A stretch of 64,000 nt of DNA from Sabellastarte sp. h YS-2021 (lineage: Eukaryota > Annelida > Polychaeta > Sabellida > Sabellidae). Both the position numbers and the translations under genes were made by a program. This document shows, one piece after another, positions 36,765 to 51,047 of the stretch (positions are counted from its first letter, which is position 1; every line of letters starts with the position of its first letter). The notes beneath the pieces were generated by a model, which was not told the origin of the DNA, ran no database searches, and saw nothing but the letters and a program-made list of their open reading frames with translations. The DNA lies in assembly GCA_964017235.1 (NCBI GenBank), contig OZ024931.1:135534033-135598032 (forward strand). The letters run 5' to 3'.

Positions 36765-39700
36765 AGAAATTATATAACCCAAATAGGGCTGTTAAAATGG
36801 TCGAAAAAAGATGTAAATCAGCCCAAATGAGTAGCAAATGTTGGTCTATAATCCTGAAATTTGGTCAGAATATAGTGTGCAACTAGCTAAATCTGACTGC
36901 ACAGGTTTTAGAATTACATCTGATATAGCAGTGACTACTGGTGTGGTATTTGGACCCCAGCAGGCCTGTAATACGCCTGCTGGGGGGTGCATTAAGATGT
37001 ACTCATTTCTTGCCCAATAAGGCAGATGTAAGGCTATAAACCATATTTTTTGCGAGTGTGGGAGCCACTAAGAGAGAATTAAGTAGTGTATTCCTTTAGA
37101 AATACACAACAAGCTCAAAATACATGTCTTGGGAGTGCATGTAGCGAGGGTACCACTAAATGGCAAATCAGTTCAAACCACCCCTTAAAGTAGTTGTATC
37201 TGGCTCAAATTTTCACAGAAAACTCAGTTTATATCAGAGAATAAAATTGCATTGGTCTGAACCACTCAAGAGCCATATTAGGAATTTCAGTTTCCGGGGT
37301 GTGGCGCTAGTCTGGCCCCCCCTCATGGAGGTAATGTCAAGTATCTCATAATGTATCAAATCTGAAGCCAAAAATTAATTTTATTCATGTTTTGACAATA
37401 AAAGAGGACATTTTGGGCACATTTGGAACATTACATCTCTGAACAGAAATTATATAACCCAAATAGGGCTGTTAAAATGGTCGAAAAAAGATGTAAATCA
37501 GCCCAAATGAGTAGCAAATGTTGGTCTATAATCCTGAAATTTGGTCAGAATATAGTGTGCAACTAGCTAAATCTGACTGCACAGGTTTTAGAATTACATC
37601 TGATATAGCAGTGACTACTGGTGTGGTATTTGGACCCCAGCAGGCCTGTAATACGCCTGCTGGGGGGTGCATTAAGATGTACTCATTTCTTGCAAAATAA
37701 GGCAGATGTAAGGCTATAAACCATATTTTTTGCGAGTGTGGGAGCCACTAAGAGAGAATTAAGTAGTGTATTCCTTTAGAAATACACAACAAGCTCAAAA
37801 TACATGTCTTGGGAGTGCATGTAGCGAGGGTACCACTAAATGGCAAATCAGTTCAAACCACCCCTTAAAGTAGTTGTATCTGGCTCAAATTTTCACAGAA
37901 AACTCAGTTTATATCAGAGAATAAAATTGCACTGGTCTGAACCACTCAAGAGCCATATTAGGAATTTCAGTTTCCGGGGTGTGGGGCTGGTCTGGCCCAC
38001 CCTGATGGAGGTAATGTCAAGTATCTCATAATGTATCAAATCTGAAGCCAAAAATTAATTTCATTCATGTTTTGACAATAAAAGAGGACATTTGGGGCAC
38101 ATTTGGGACATTACATCTCTGAACAGAAATTATATAACCCAAATAGGGCTGTTAAAATGGTCGAAAAAAGATGTAAATCAGCCCAAATGAGTAGCAAATG
38201 TTGGTCTATAATCCTGAAATTTGGTCAGAATATAGTGTGCAACTAGCTAAATCTGACTGCACAGGTTTTAGAATTACATCTGATATAGCAGTGACTACTG
38301 GTGTGGTATTTGGACCCCAGCAGGCCTGTAATACGCCTGCTGGGGGGTGCATTAAGATGTACTCATTTCTTGCCCAATAAGGCAGATGTAAGGCTATAAA
38401 CCATATTTTTTGCGAGTGTGGGAGCCACTAAGAGAGAATTAAGTAGTGTATTCCTTTAGAAATACACAACAAGCTCAAAATACATGTCTTGGGAGTGCAT
38501 GTAGCGAGGGTACCACTAAATGGCAAATCAGTTCAAACCACCCCTTAAAGTAGTTGTATCTGGCTCAAATTTTCACAGAAAACTCAGTTTATATCAGAGA
38601 ATAAAATTGCATTGGTCTGAACCACTCAAGAGCCATATTAGGAATTTCAGTTTCCGGGGTGTGGGGCTGGTCTGCCCCCCCCTCATGGAGGTAATGTCAA
38701 GTATCTCATAATGTATCAAATCTGAAGCCAAAAATTAATTTCATTCATGTTTTGACAATAAAAGAGGACATTTTGGGCACATTTGGAACATTACATCTCT
38801 GAACAGAAATTTATAACCCAAATAGGGCTGTTAAAATGGTCGAAAAAAGATGTAAATCAGCCCAAATGAGTAGCAAATGTTGGTCTATAATCCTGAAATT
38901 TGGTCAGAATATAGTGTGCAACTAGCTAAATCTGACTGCACAGGTTTTAGAATTACATCTGATATAGCAGTGACTACTGGTATGGTATTTGGACCCCAGC
39001 AGGCCTGTAATACGCCTGCTGGGGGGTGCATTAAGATGTACTCATTTCTTGCCCAATAAGGCAGATGTAAGGCTATAAACCATATTTTTTGCGAGTGTGG
39101 GAGCCACTAAGAGAGAATTAAGTAGTGTATTCCTTTAGAAATACACAACAAGCTCAAAATACATGTCTTGGGAGTGCATGTAGCGAGGGTACCACTAAAT
39201 GGCAAATCAGTTCAAACCACCCCTTAAAGTAGTTGTATCTGGCTCAAATTTTCACAGAAAACTCAGTTTATATCAGAGAATAAAATTGCATTGGTCTGAA
39301 CCACTCAAGAGCCATATTAGGAATTTCAGTTTCCGGGGTGTGGCGCTAGTCTGGCCCCCCCTCATGGAGGTAATGTCAAGTATCTCATAATGTATCAAAT
39401 CTGAAGCCAAAAATTAATTTCATTCATGTTTTGACAATAAAAGAGGACATTTTGGGCACATTTGGAACATTACATCTCTGAACAGAAATTATATAACCCA
39501 AATAGGGCTGTTAAAATGGTCGAAAAAAGATGTAAATCAGCCCAAATGAGTAGCAAATGTTGGTCTATAATCCTGAAATTTGGTCAGAATATAGTGTGCA
39601 ACTAGATAAATCTGACTGCACAGGTTTTAGAATTACATCTGATATAGCAGTGACTACTGGTGTGGTATTTGGACCCCAGCAGGCCTGTAATACGCCTGCT

Positions 39701-40163
39701 GGGGGGTGCATTAAGATGTACTCATTTCTTGCCCAATAAGGCAGATGTAAGGCTATAAACCATATTTTTTGCGAGTGTGGGAGCCACTAAGAGAGAATTA
39801 AGTAGTGTATTCCTTTAGAAATACACAACAAGCTCAAAATACATGTCTTGGGAGTGCATGTAGCGAGGGTACCACTGAATGGCAAATCAGTTCAAACCAC
39901 CCCTTAAAGTAGTTGTATCTGGCTCAAATTTTCACAGAAAACTCAGTTTATATCAGAGAATAAAATTGCATTGGTCTGAACCACTCAAGAGCCATATTAG
40001 GAATTTCAGTTTCCGGGGTGTGGGGCTGGTCTGGCCCCCCCTCATGGAGGTAATGTCAAGTATCTCATAATGTATCAAATCTGAAGCCAAAAATTAATTT
40101 CATTCATGTTTTGACAATAAAAGAGGACATTTTGGGCACATTTGGAACATTACATCTCTGAAC
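36765..40163 (+). repeat. Sub-array B1: mixed B-family units 55-59
   Basis: Units start at 36765, 37445, 38125, 38805 and 39484. All show the B-family G tract. Two subtypes alternate at first. One has gcaaaat before the TAA, with cccaccctgatgg in place of the plain C tract (units 54 and 56). The other has the normal gcccaat form (units 55, 57). Units 55 and 58 share a gcgcta change beside the G tract. Unit 58 has lost one A near 38,812, turning TATATAA into TTTATAA. Unit 57 has lost the G before its C tract, giving 8 C with no net length change. More variation is present here than in A2. Confidence 0.8.
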
Positions 40164-43100
40164 AGAAATTATATAACCCAAATAGGGCTGTTAAAATGGT
40201 CGAAAAAAGATGTAAATCAGCCCAAATGAGTAGCAAATGTTGGTCTATAATCCTGAAATTTGGTCAGAATATAGTGTGCAACTAGCTAAATCTGACTGCA
40301 CAGGTTTTAGAATTACATCTGATATAGCAGTGACTACTGGTGTGGTATTTGGACCCCAGCAGGCCTGTAATACGCCTGCTGGGGGGTGCATTAAGATGTA
40401 CTCATTTCTTGCAAAATAAGGCAGATGTAAGGCTATAAACCATATTTTTTGCGAGTGTGGGAGCCACTAAGAGAGAATTAAGTAGTGTATTCCTTTAGAA
40501 ATACACAACAAGCTCAAAATACATGTCTTGGGAGTGCATGTAGCGAGGGTACCACTAAATGGCAAATCAGTTCAAACCACCCCTTAAAGTAGTTGTATCT
40601 GGCTCAAATTTTCACAGAAACCTCAGTTTATATCAGAGAATAAAATTGCACTGGTCTGAACCACTCAAGAGCCATATTAGGAATTTCAGTTTCCGGGGTG
40701 TGGGGCTGGTCTGGCCCACCCTGATGGAGGTAATGTCAAATATCTCATAATGTATCAAATCTGAAGCCAAAAATTAATTTCATTCATGTTTTGACAATAA
40801 AAGAGGACATTTGGGGCACATTTGGGACATTACATCTCTGAACAGAAGTTATATAACCCAAACAGGGCTGTTAAAATGGTCGAAAAAAGATGTAAATCAG
40901 CCCAAATGAGTAGCAAATGTTGGTCTATAATCCTGAAATTTGGTCAGAATATAGTGTGCAACTAGCTAAATCTGAGTGCACAGGTTTTAGAATTACATCT
41001 GATATAGCAGTGACAACTGGTGTGGTATTTGGACCCCAGCAGGCCTGTAATACGCCTGCTGGGGGGTGCATTAAGATGTACTCATTTCTTGCCCAATAAG
41101 GCAGATGTAAGGCTATAAACCATATTTTTTGCGAGTGTGGGAGCCACTAAGAGAGAATTAAGTAGTGTATTCCTTTAGAAATACACAAGAAGCTCAAAAT
41201 GCATGTCTTGGGAGTGCATGTAGCGAGGGTACCACTAAATGGCAAATCAGCCCAAACCACCCCTTAAAGTAGTTGTATCTGGCTCAAATTTTCACAGAAA
41301 ACTCAGTTTATATCAGAGAATAAAATTGCATTGGTCTGAACCACTCAAGAGCCATATTAGGAATTTCAGTTTCCGGGGTGTGGGGCTGGTCTGGCCCCCC
41401 CTCATGGAGGTAATGTCAAGTATCTCATAATGTATCAAATCTGAAGCCAAAAATTAATTTCATTCATGTTTTGACAATAAAAGAGGACATTTTGGGCACA
41501 TTTGGAACATTACATCTCTGAACAGAAATTATATAACCCAAATAAGGCTGTTAAAATGGTCGAAAAAAGATGTAAATCAGCCCAAATGAGTAGCAAATGT
41601 TGGTCTATAATCCTGAAATTTGGTCAGAATATAGTGTGCAACTAGCTAAATCTGACTACACAGGTTTTAGAATTACATCTGATATAGCAGTGACTACTGG
41701 TGTGGTATTTGGACCCCAGCAGGCCTGTAATACGCCTGCTGGGGGGTGCATTAAGATGTACTCATTTCTTGCCCAATAAGGCAGATGTAAGGCTATAAAC
41801 CATATTTTTTGCGAGTGTGGGAGCCACTAAGAGAGAATTAAGTAGTGTATTCCTTTAGAAATACACAACAAGCTCAAAATACATGTCTTGGGAGTGCATG
41901 TAGCGAGGGTACCACTAAATGGCAAATCAGTTCAAACCACCCCTTAAAGTAGTTGTATCTGGCTCAAATTTTCACAGAAAACTCAGTTTATATCAGAGAA
42001 TAAAATTGCATTGGTCTGAACCACTCAAGAGCCATATTAGGAATTTCAGTTTCCGGGGTGTGGGGCTGGTCTGGCCCCCCCCTCATGGAGGTAATGTCAA
42101 GTATCTCATAATGTATCAAATCTGAAGCCAAAAATTAATTTCATTCATGTTTTGACAATAAAAGAGGACATTTTGGGCACATTTGGAACATTACATCTCT
42201 GAACAGAAATTATATAACCCAAATAGGGCTGTTAAAATGGTCGAAAAAAGATGTAAATCAGCCCAAATAAGTAGCAAATGTTGGTCTATAATCCTGAAAT
42301 TTGGTCAGAATATAGTGTGCCACTAGCTAAATCTGACTGCACAGGTTTTAGAATTACATCTGATATAGCAGTGACTACTGGTGTGGTATTTGGACCCCAG
42401 CAGGCCTGTAATACGCCTGCTGGGGGGTGCATTAAGATGTATTCATTTCTTGCCCAAAAAGGCAGATGTAAGGCTATAAACCATATTTTTTGCGAGTGTG
42501 GGAGCCACTAAGAGAGAATCAAGTAGTGTATTCCTTTAGAAATACACAACAAGCTCAAAATACATGTCTTGGGAGTGCATGTAGCGAGGGTACCACTAAA
42601 TGGCAAATCAGTTCAAACCACCCCTTAAAGTAGTTGTATCTGGCTCAAATTTTCACAGAAAACTCAGTTTATATCAGAGAATAAAATTGCATTGGTCTGA
42701 ACCACTCAAGAGCCATATTAGGAATTTCAGTTTCCGGGGTGTGGGGCTGGTCTGGCCCCCCCTCATGGAGGTAATGTCAAGTATCTCATAATGTATCAAA
42801 TCTGAAGCCAAAAATTAATTTCATTCATGTTTTGACAATAAAAGAGGACATTTTGGGCACATTTGGAACATTACATCTCTGAACAGAAATTATATAACCC
42901 AAATAGGGCTGTTAAAATGGTCGAAAAAAGATGTAAATCAGCCCAAATGAGTAGCAAATGTTGGTCTATAATCCTGAAATTTGGTCAGAATATAGTGTGC
43001 AACTAGATAAATCTGACTGCACAGGTTTTAGAATTACATCTGATATAGCAGTGACTACTGGTGTGGTATTTGGACCCCAGCAGGCCTGTAATACGCCTGC

Positions 43101-43565
43101 TGGGGGGTGCATTAAGATGTACTCATTTCTTGCCCAATAAGGCAGATGTAAGGCTATAAACCATATTTTTTGCGAGTGTGGGAGCCACTAAGAGAGAATT
43201 AAGTAGTGTATTCCTTTAGAAATACACAACAAGCTCAAAATACATGTCTTGGGAGTGCATGTAGCGAGGGTACCACTAAATGGCAAATCAGTTCAAACCA
43301 CCCCTTAAAGTAGTTGTATCTGGCTCAAATTTTCACAGAAAACTCAGTTTATATCAGAGAATAAAATTGCATTGGTCTGAACCACTCAAGAGCCATATTA
43401 GGAATTTCAGTTTCCGGGGTGTGGGGCTGGTCTGGCCCCCCCCTCATGGAGGTAATGTCAAGTATCTCATAATGTATCAAATCTGAAGCCAAAAATTAAT
43501 TTCATTCATGTTTTGACAATAAAAGAGGACATTTTGGGCACATTTGGAACATTACATCTCTGAAC
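40164..43565 (+). repeat. B-family 5-unit higher-order repeat, copy 1 (units 60-64)
   Basis: Five unit types occur in fixed order. Type 1 (unit 60) has aacctcag, cccaccctgatgg, caaatatctc and a G-for-A near the next unit start. Type 2 (61) has cagcccaaacc in place of cagttcaaacc. Type 3 (62) has gactaca in place of gactgca and an 8-C tract. Type 4 (63) has caaaaagg, which removes a TAA stop, plus linked changes at unit positions 238 and 316. Type 5 (64) has actagataa in place of actagctaa. The period is 3,402 bp. Unit starts are 40164, 40844, 41524, 42205 and 42885. The type 5 unit 59 just upstream suggests the pattern begins earlier. Confidence 0.85.
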
Positions 43566-46500
43566 AGAAATTATATAACCCAAATAGGGCTGTTAAAATG
43601 GTCGAAAAAAGATGTAAATCAGCCCAAATGAGTAGCAAATGTTGGTCTATAATCCTGAAATTTGGTCAGAATATAGTGTGCAACTAGCTAAATCTGACTG
43701 CACAGGTTTTAGAATTACATCTGATATAGCAGTGACTACTGGTGTGGTATTTGGACCCCAGCAGGCCTGTAATACGCCTGCTGGGGGGTGCATTAAGATG
43801 TACTCATTTCTTGCAAAATAAGGCAGATGTAAGGCTATAAACCATATTTTTTGCGAGTGTGGGAGCCACTAAGAGAGAATTAAGTAGTGTATTCCTTTAG
43901 AAATACACAACAAGCTCAAAATACATGTCTTGGGAGTGCATGTAGCGAGGGTACCACTAAATGGCAAATCAGTTCAAACCACCCCTTAAAGTAGTTGTAT
44001 CTGGCTCAAATTTTCACAGAAACCTCAGTTTATATCAGAGAATAAAATTGCACTGGTCTGAACCACTCAAGAGCCATATTAGGAATTTCAGTTTCCGGGG
44101 TGTGGGGCTGGTCTGGCCCACCCTGATGGAGGTAATGTCAAATATCTCATAATGTATCAAATCTGAAGCCAAAAATTAATTTCATTCATGTTTTGACAAT
44201 AAAAGAGGACATTTGGGGCACATTTGGGACATTACATCTCTGAACAGAAGTTATATAACCCAAACAGGGCTGTTAAAATGGTCGAAAAAAGATGTAAATC
44301 AGCCCAAATGAGTAGCAAATGTTGGTCTATAATCCTGAAATTTGGTCAGAATATAGTGTGCAACTAGCTAAATCTGACTGCACAGGTTTTAGAATTACAT
44401 CTGATATAGCAGTGACAACTGGTGTGGTATTTGGACCCCAGCAGGCCTGTAATACGCCTGCTGGGGGGTGCATTAAGATGTACTCATTTCTTGCCCAATA
44501 AGGCAGATGTAAGGCTATAAACCATATTTTTTGCGAGTGTGGGAGCCACTAAGAGAGAATTAAGTAGTGTATTCCTTTAGAAATACACAACAAGCTCAAA
44601 ATGCATGTCTTGGGAGTGCATGTAGCGAGGGTACCACTAAATGGCAAATCAGCCCAAACCACCCCTTAAAGTAGTTGTATCTGGCTCAAATTTTCACAGA
44701 AAACTCAGTTTATATCAGAGAATAAAATTGCATTGGTCTGAACCACTCAAGAGCCATATTAGGAATTTCAGTTTCCGGGGTGTGGGGCTGGTCTGGCCCC
44801 CCCTCATGGAGGTAATGTCAAGTATCTCATAATGTATCAAATCTGAAGCCAAAAATTAATTTCATTCATGTTTTGACAATAAAAGAGGACATTTTGGGCA
44901 CATTTGGAACATTACATCTCTGAACAGAAATTATATAACCCAAATAAGGCTGTTAAAATGGTCGAAAAAAGATGTAAATCAGCCCAAATGAGTAGCAAAT
45001 GTTGGTCTATAATCCTGAAATTTGGTCAGAATATAGTGTGCAACTAGCTAAATCTGACTACACAGGTTTTAGAATTACATCTGATATAGCAGTGACTACT
45101 GGTGTGGTATTTGGACCCCAGCAGGCCTGTAATACGCCTGCTGGGGGGTGCATTAAGATGTACTCATTTCTTGCCCAATAAGGCAGATGTAAGGCTATAA
45201 ACCATATTTTTTGCGAGTGTGGGAGCCACTAAGAGAGAATTAAGTAGTGTATTCCTTTAGAAATACACAACAAGCTCAAAATACATGTCTTGGGAGTGCA
45301 TGTAGCGAGGGTACCACTAAATGGCAAATCAGTTCAAACCACCCCTTAAAGTAGTTGTATCTGGCTCAAATTTTCACAGAAACCTCAGTTTATATCAGAG
45401 AATAAAATTGCACTGGTCTGAACCACTCAAGAGCCATATTAGGAATTTCAGTTTCCGGGGTGTGGGGCTGGTCTGGCCCACCCTGATGGAGGTAATGTCA
45501 AATATCTCATAATGTATCAAATCTGAAGCCAAAAATTAATTTCATTCATGTTTTGACAATAAAAGAGGACATTTGGGGCACATTTGGGACATTACATCTC
45601 TGAACAGAAGTTATATAACCCAAACAGGGCTGTTAAAATGGTCGAAAAAAGATGTAAATCAGCCCAAATGAGTAGCAAATGTTGGTCTATAATCCTGAAA
45701 TTTGGTCAGAATATAGTGTGCAACTAGCTAAATCTGACTGCACAGGTTTTAGAATTACATCTGATATAGCAGTGACAACTGGTGTGGTATTTGGACCCCA
45801 GCAGGCCTGTAATACGCCTGCTGGGGGGTGCATTAAGATGTACTCATTTCTTGCCCAATAAGGCAGATGTAAGGCTATAAACCATATTTTTTGCGAGTGT
45901 GGGAGCCACTAAGAGAGAATTAAGTAGTGTATTCCTTTAGAAATACACAAGAAGCTCAAAATGCATGTCTTGGGAGTACATGTAGCGAGGGTACCACTAA
46001 ATGGCAAATCAGCCCAAACCACCCCTTAAAGTAGTTGTATCTGGCTCAAATTTTCACAGAAAACTCAGTTTATATCAGAGAATAAAATTGCATTGGTCTG
46101 AACCACTCAAGAGCCATATTAGGAATTTCAGTTTCCGGGGTGTGGGGCTGGTCTGGCCCCCCCTCATGGAGGTAATGTCAAGTATCTCATAATGTATCAA
46201 ATCTGAAGCCAAAAATTAATTTCATTCATGTTTTGACAATAAAAGAGGACATTTTGGGCACATTTGGAACATTACATCTCTGAACAGAAATTATATAACC
46301 CAAATAAGGCTGTTAAAATGGTCGAAAAAAGATGTAAATCAGCCCAAATGAGTAGCAAATGTTGGTCTATAATCCTGAAATTTGGTCAGAATATAGTGTG
46401 CAACTAGCTAAATCTGACTACACAGGTTTTAGAATTACATCTGATATAGCAGTGACTACTGGTGTGGTATTTGGACCCCAGCAGGCCTGTAATACGCCTG

Positions 46501-48326
46501 CTGGGGGGTGCATTAAGATGTACTCATTTCTTGCCCAATAAGGCAGATGTAAGGCTATAAACCATATTTTTTGCGAGTGTGGGAGCCACTAAGAGAGAAT
46601 TAAGTAGTGTATTCCTTTAGAAATACACAACAAGCTCAAAATACATGTCTTGGGAGTGCATGTAGCGAGGGTACCACTAAATGGCAAATCAGTTCAAACC
46701 ACCCCTTAAAGTAGTTGTATCTGGCTCAAATTTTCACAGAAAACTCAGTTTATATCAGAGAATAAAATTGCATTGGTCTGAACCACTCAAGAGCCATATT
46801 AGGAATTTCAGTTTCCGGGGTGTGGGGCTGGTCTGGCCCCCCCCTCATGGAGGTAATGTCAAGTATCTCATAATGTATCAAATCTGAAGCCAAAAATTAA
46901 TTTCATTCATGTTTTGACAATAAAAGAGGACATTTTGGGCACATTTGGAACATTACATCTCTGAACAGAAATTATATAACCCAAATAGGGCTGTTAAAAT
47001 GGTCGAAAAAAGATGTAAATCAGCCCAAATGAGTAGCAAATGTTGGTCTATAATCCTGAAATTTGGTCAGAATATAGTGTGCAACTAGCTAAATCTGACT
47101 GCACAGGTTTTAGAATTACATCTGATATAGCAGTGACTACTGGTGTGGTATTTGGACCCCAGCAGGCCTGTAATACGCCTGCTGGGGGGTGCATTAAGAT
47201 GTATTCATTTCTTGCCCAAAAAGGCAGATGTAAGGCTATAAACCATATTTTTTGCGAGTGTGGGAGCCACTAAGAGAGAATCAAGTAGTGTATTCCTTTA
47301 GAAATACACAACAAGCTCAAAATACATGTCTTGGGAGTGCATGTAGCGAGGGTACCACTAAATGGCAAATCAGTTCAAACCACCCCTTAAAGTAGTTGTA
47401 TCTGGCTCAAATTTTCACAGAAAACTCAGTTTATATCAGAGAATAAAATTGCATTGGTCTGAACCACTCAAGAGCCATATTAGGAATTTCAGTTTCCGGG
47501 GTGTGGGGCTGGTCTGGCCCCCCCTCATGGAGGTAATGTCAAGTATCTCATAATGTATCAAATCTGAAGCCAAAAATTAATTTCATTCATGTTTTGACAA
47601 TAAAAGAGGACATTTTGGGCACATTTGGAACATTACATCTCTGAACAGAAATTATATAACCCAAATAGGGCTGTTAAAATGGTCGAAAAAAGATGTAAAT
47701 CAGCCCAAATGAGTAGCAAATGTTGGTCTATAATCCTGAAATTTGGTCAGAATATAGTGTGCAACTAGATAAATCTGACTGCACAGGTTTTAGAATTACA
47801 TCTGATATAGCAGTGACTACTGGTGTGGTATTTGGACCCCAGCAGGCCTGTAATACGCCTGCTGGGGGGTGCATTAAGATGTACTCATTTCTTGCCCAAT
47901 AAGGCAGATGTAAGGCTATAAACCATATTTTTTGCGAGTGTGGGAGCCACTAAGAGAGAATTAAGTAGTGTATTCCTTTAGAAATACACAACAAGCTCAA
48001 AATACATGTCTTGGGAGTGCATGTAGCGAGGGTACCACTAAATGGCAAATCAGTTCAAACCACCCCTTAAAGTAGTTGTATCTGGCTCAAATTTTCACAG
48101 AAAACTCAGTTTATATCAGAGAATAAAATTGCATTGGTCTGAACCACTCAAGAGCCATATTAGGAATTTCAGTTTCCGGGGTGTGGGGCTGGTCTGGCCC
48201 CCCCTCATGGAGGTAATGTCAAGTATCTCATAATGTATCAAATCTGAAGCCAAAAATTAATTTCATTCATGTTTTGACAATAAAAGAGGACATTTTGGGC
48301 ACATTTGGAACATTACATCTCTGAAC
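43566..48326 (+). repeat. B-family higher-order repeat, copy 2, expanded to 7 units (units 65-71)
   Basis: The order is type 1, 2, a 3/1 hybrid, 2, 3, 4, 5, with unit starts at 43566, 44246, 44926, 45606, 46286, 46967 and 47647. Compared with the 5-unit pattern, two units (about 1,360 bp) are added. Unit 67 begins as type 3 (gactaca at about 45,058, gcccaat) and ends as type 1 (aacctcag at 45,381 and the ccctgatgg form). This is the junction expected from out-of-register exchange between two copies of the block. Confidence 0.85.
44926..45605 (+). repeat. Unit 67: recombinant monomer (type 3 left, type 1 right)
   Basis: The type 3 marker lies at about 45,058 and the left side lacks the gcaaaat change of the type 1 units 60 and 65, so the left part through about 45,177 is type 3. 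Type 1 markers begin at 45,381. The crossover lies between these points, inside a stretch of about 200 bp that contains the 7-bp-stem hairpin. Flanking units 66 and 68 are both type 2, as expected after a two-unit insertion. Confidence 0.8.
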
Positions 48327-51047
48327 AGAAATTATATAACCCAAATAGGGCTGTTAAAATGGTCGAAAAAAGATGTAAATCAGCCCAAATGAGTAGCAAA
48401 TGTTGGTCTATAATCCTGAAATTTGGTCAGAATATAGTGTGCAACTAGCTAAATCTGACTGCACAGGTTTTAGAATTACATCTGATATAGCAGTGACTAC
48501 TGGTGTGGTATTTGGACCCCAGCAGGCCTGTAATACGCCTGCTGGGGGGTGCATTAAGATGTACTCATTTCTTGCCCAATAAGGCAGATGTAAGGCTATA
48601 AACCATATTTTTTGCGAGTGTGGGAGCCACTAAGAGAGAATTAAGTAGTGTATTCCTTTAGAAATACACAACAAGCTCAAAATACATGTCTTGGGAGTGC
48701 ATGTAGCGAGGGTACCACTAAATGGCAAATCAGTTCAAACCACCCCTTAAAGTAGTTGTATCTGGCTCAAATTTTCACAGAAACCTCAGTTTATATCAGA
48801 GAATAAAATTGCACTGGTCTGAACCACTCAAGAGCCATATTAGGAATTTCAGTTTCCGGGGTGTGGGGCTGGTCTGGCCCACCCTGATGGAGGTAATGTC
48901 AAATATCTCATAATGTATCAAATCTGAAGCCAAAAATTAATTTCATTCATGTTTTGACAATAAAAGAGGACATTTGGGGCACATTTGGGACATTACATCT
49001 CTGAACAGAAGTTATATAACCCAAACAGGGCTGTTAAAATGGTCGAAAAAAGATGTAAATCAGCCCAAATGAGTAGCAAATGTTGGTCTATAATCCTGAA
49101 ATTTGGTCAGAATATAGTGTGCAACTAGCTAAATCTGACTGCACAGGTTTTAGAATTACATCTGATATAGCAGTGACAACTGGTGTGGTATTTGGACCCC
49201 AGCAGGCCTGTAATACGCCTGCTGGGGGGTGCATTAAGATGTACTCATTTCTTGCCCAATAAGGCAGATGTAAGGCTATAAACCATATTTTTTGCGAGTG
49301 TGGGAGCCACTAAGAGAGAATTAAGTAGTGTATTCCTTTAGAAATACACAAGAAGCTCAAAATGCATGTCTTGGGAGTGCATGTAGCGAGGGTACCACTA
49401 AATGGCAAATCAGCCCAAACCACCCCTTAAAGTAGTTGTATCTGGCTCAAATTTTCACAGAAAACTCAGTTTATATCAGAGAATAAAATTGCATTGGTCT
49501 GAACCACTCAAGAGCCATATTAGGAATTTCAGTTTCCGGGGTGTGGGGCTGGTCTGGCCCCCCCTCATGGAGGTAATGTCAAGTATCTCATAATGTATCA
49601 AATCTGAAGCCAAAAATTAATTTCATTCATGTTTTGACAATAAAAGAGGACATTTTGGGCACATTTGGAACATTACATCTCTGAACAGAAATTATATAAC
49701 CCAAATAAGGCTGTTAAAATGGTCGAAAAAAGATGTAAATCAGCCCAAATGAGTAGCAAATGTTGGTCTATAATCCTGAAATTTGGTCAGAATATAGTGT
49801 GCAACTAGCTAAATCTGACTACACAGGTTTTAGAATTACATCTGATATAGCAGTGACTACTGGTGTGGTATTTGGACCCCAGCAGGCCTGTAATACGCCT
49901 GCTGGGGGGTGCATTAAGATGTACTCATTTCTTGCCCAATAAGGCAGATGTAAGGCTATAAACCATATTTTTTGCGAGTGTGGGAGCCACTAAGAGAGAA
50001 TTAAGTAGTGTATTCCTTTAGAAATACACAACAAGCTCAAAATACATGTCTTGGGAGTGCATGTAGCGAGGGTACCACTAAATGGCAAATCAGTTCAAAC
50101 CACCCCTTAAAGTAGTTGTATCTGGCTCAAATTTTCACAGAAAACTCAGTTTATATCAGAGAATAAAATTGCATTGGTCTGAACCACTCAAGAGCCATAT
50201 TAGGAATTTCAGTTTCCGGGGTGTGGGGCTGGTCTGGCCCCCCCCTCATGGAGGTAATGTCAAGTATCTCATAATGTATCAAATCTGAAGCCAAAAATTA
50301 ATTTCATTCATGTTTTGACAATAAAAGAGGACATTTTGGGCACATTTGGAACATTACATCTCTGAACAGAAATTATATAACCCAAATAGGGCTGTTAAAA
50401 TGGTCGAAAAAAGATGTAAATCAGCCCAAATGAGTAGCAAATGTTGGTCTATAATCCTGAAATTTGGTCAGAATATAGTGTGCAACTAGCTAAATCTGAC
50501 TGCACAGGTTTTAGAATTACATCTGATATAGCAGTGACTACTGGTGTGGTATTTGGACCCCAGCAGGCCTGTAATACGCCTGCTGGGGGGTGCATTAAGA
50601 TGTATTCATTTCTTGCCCAAAAAGGCAGATGTAAGGCTATAAACCATATTTTTTGCGAGTGTGGGAGCCACTAAGAGAGAATCAAGTAGTGTATTCCTTT
50701 AGAAATACACAACAAGCTCAAAATACATGTCTTGGGAGTGCATGTAGCGAGGGTACCACTAAATGGCAAATCAGTTCAAACCACCCCTTAAAGTAGTTGT
50801 ATCTGGCTCAAATTTTCACAGAAAACTCAGTTTATATCAGAGAATAAAATTGCATTGGTGTGAACCACTCAAGAGCCATATTAGGAATTTCAGTTTCCGG
50901 GGTGTGGGGCTGGTCTGGCCCCCCCTCATGGAGGTAATGTCAAGTATCTCATAATGTATCAAATCTGAAGCCAAAAATTAATTTCATTCATGTTTTGACA
51001 ATAAAAGAGGACATTTTGGGCACATTTGGAACATTACATCTCTGAAC
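48327..51047 (+). repeat. B-family higher-order repeat, copy 3, incomplete (units 72-75)
   Basis: Unit types 1, 2, 3, 4 follow in order (starts 48327, 49007, 49687, 50368), but type 5 is replaced by a unit of the next sub-array. Unit 72 is itself mixed: its right half has the type 1 markers, yet its left half has gcccaat and not the gcaaaat of units 60 and 65, so a second exchange occurred here. Unit 75 has a private g-for-c change near 50,860. Confidence 0.8.
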
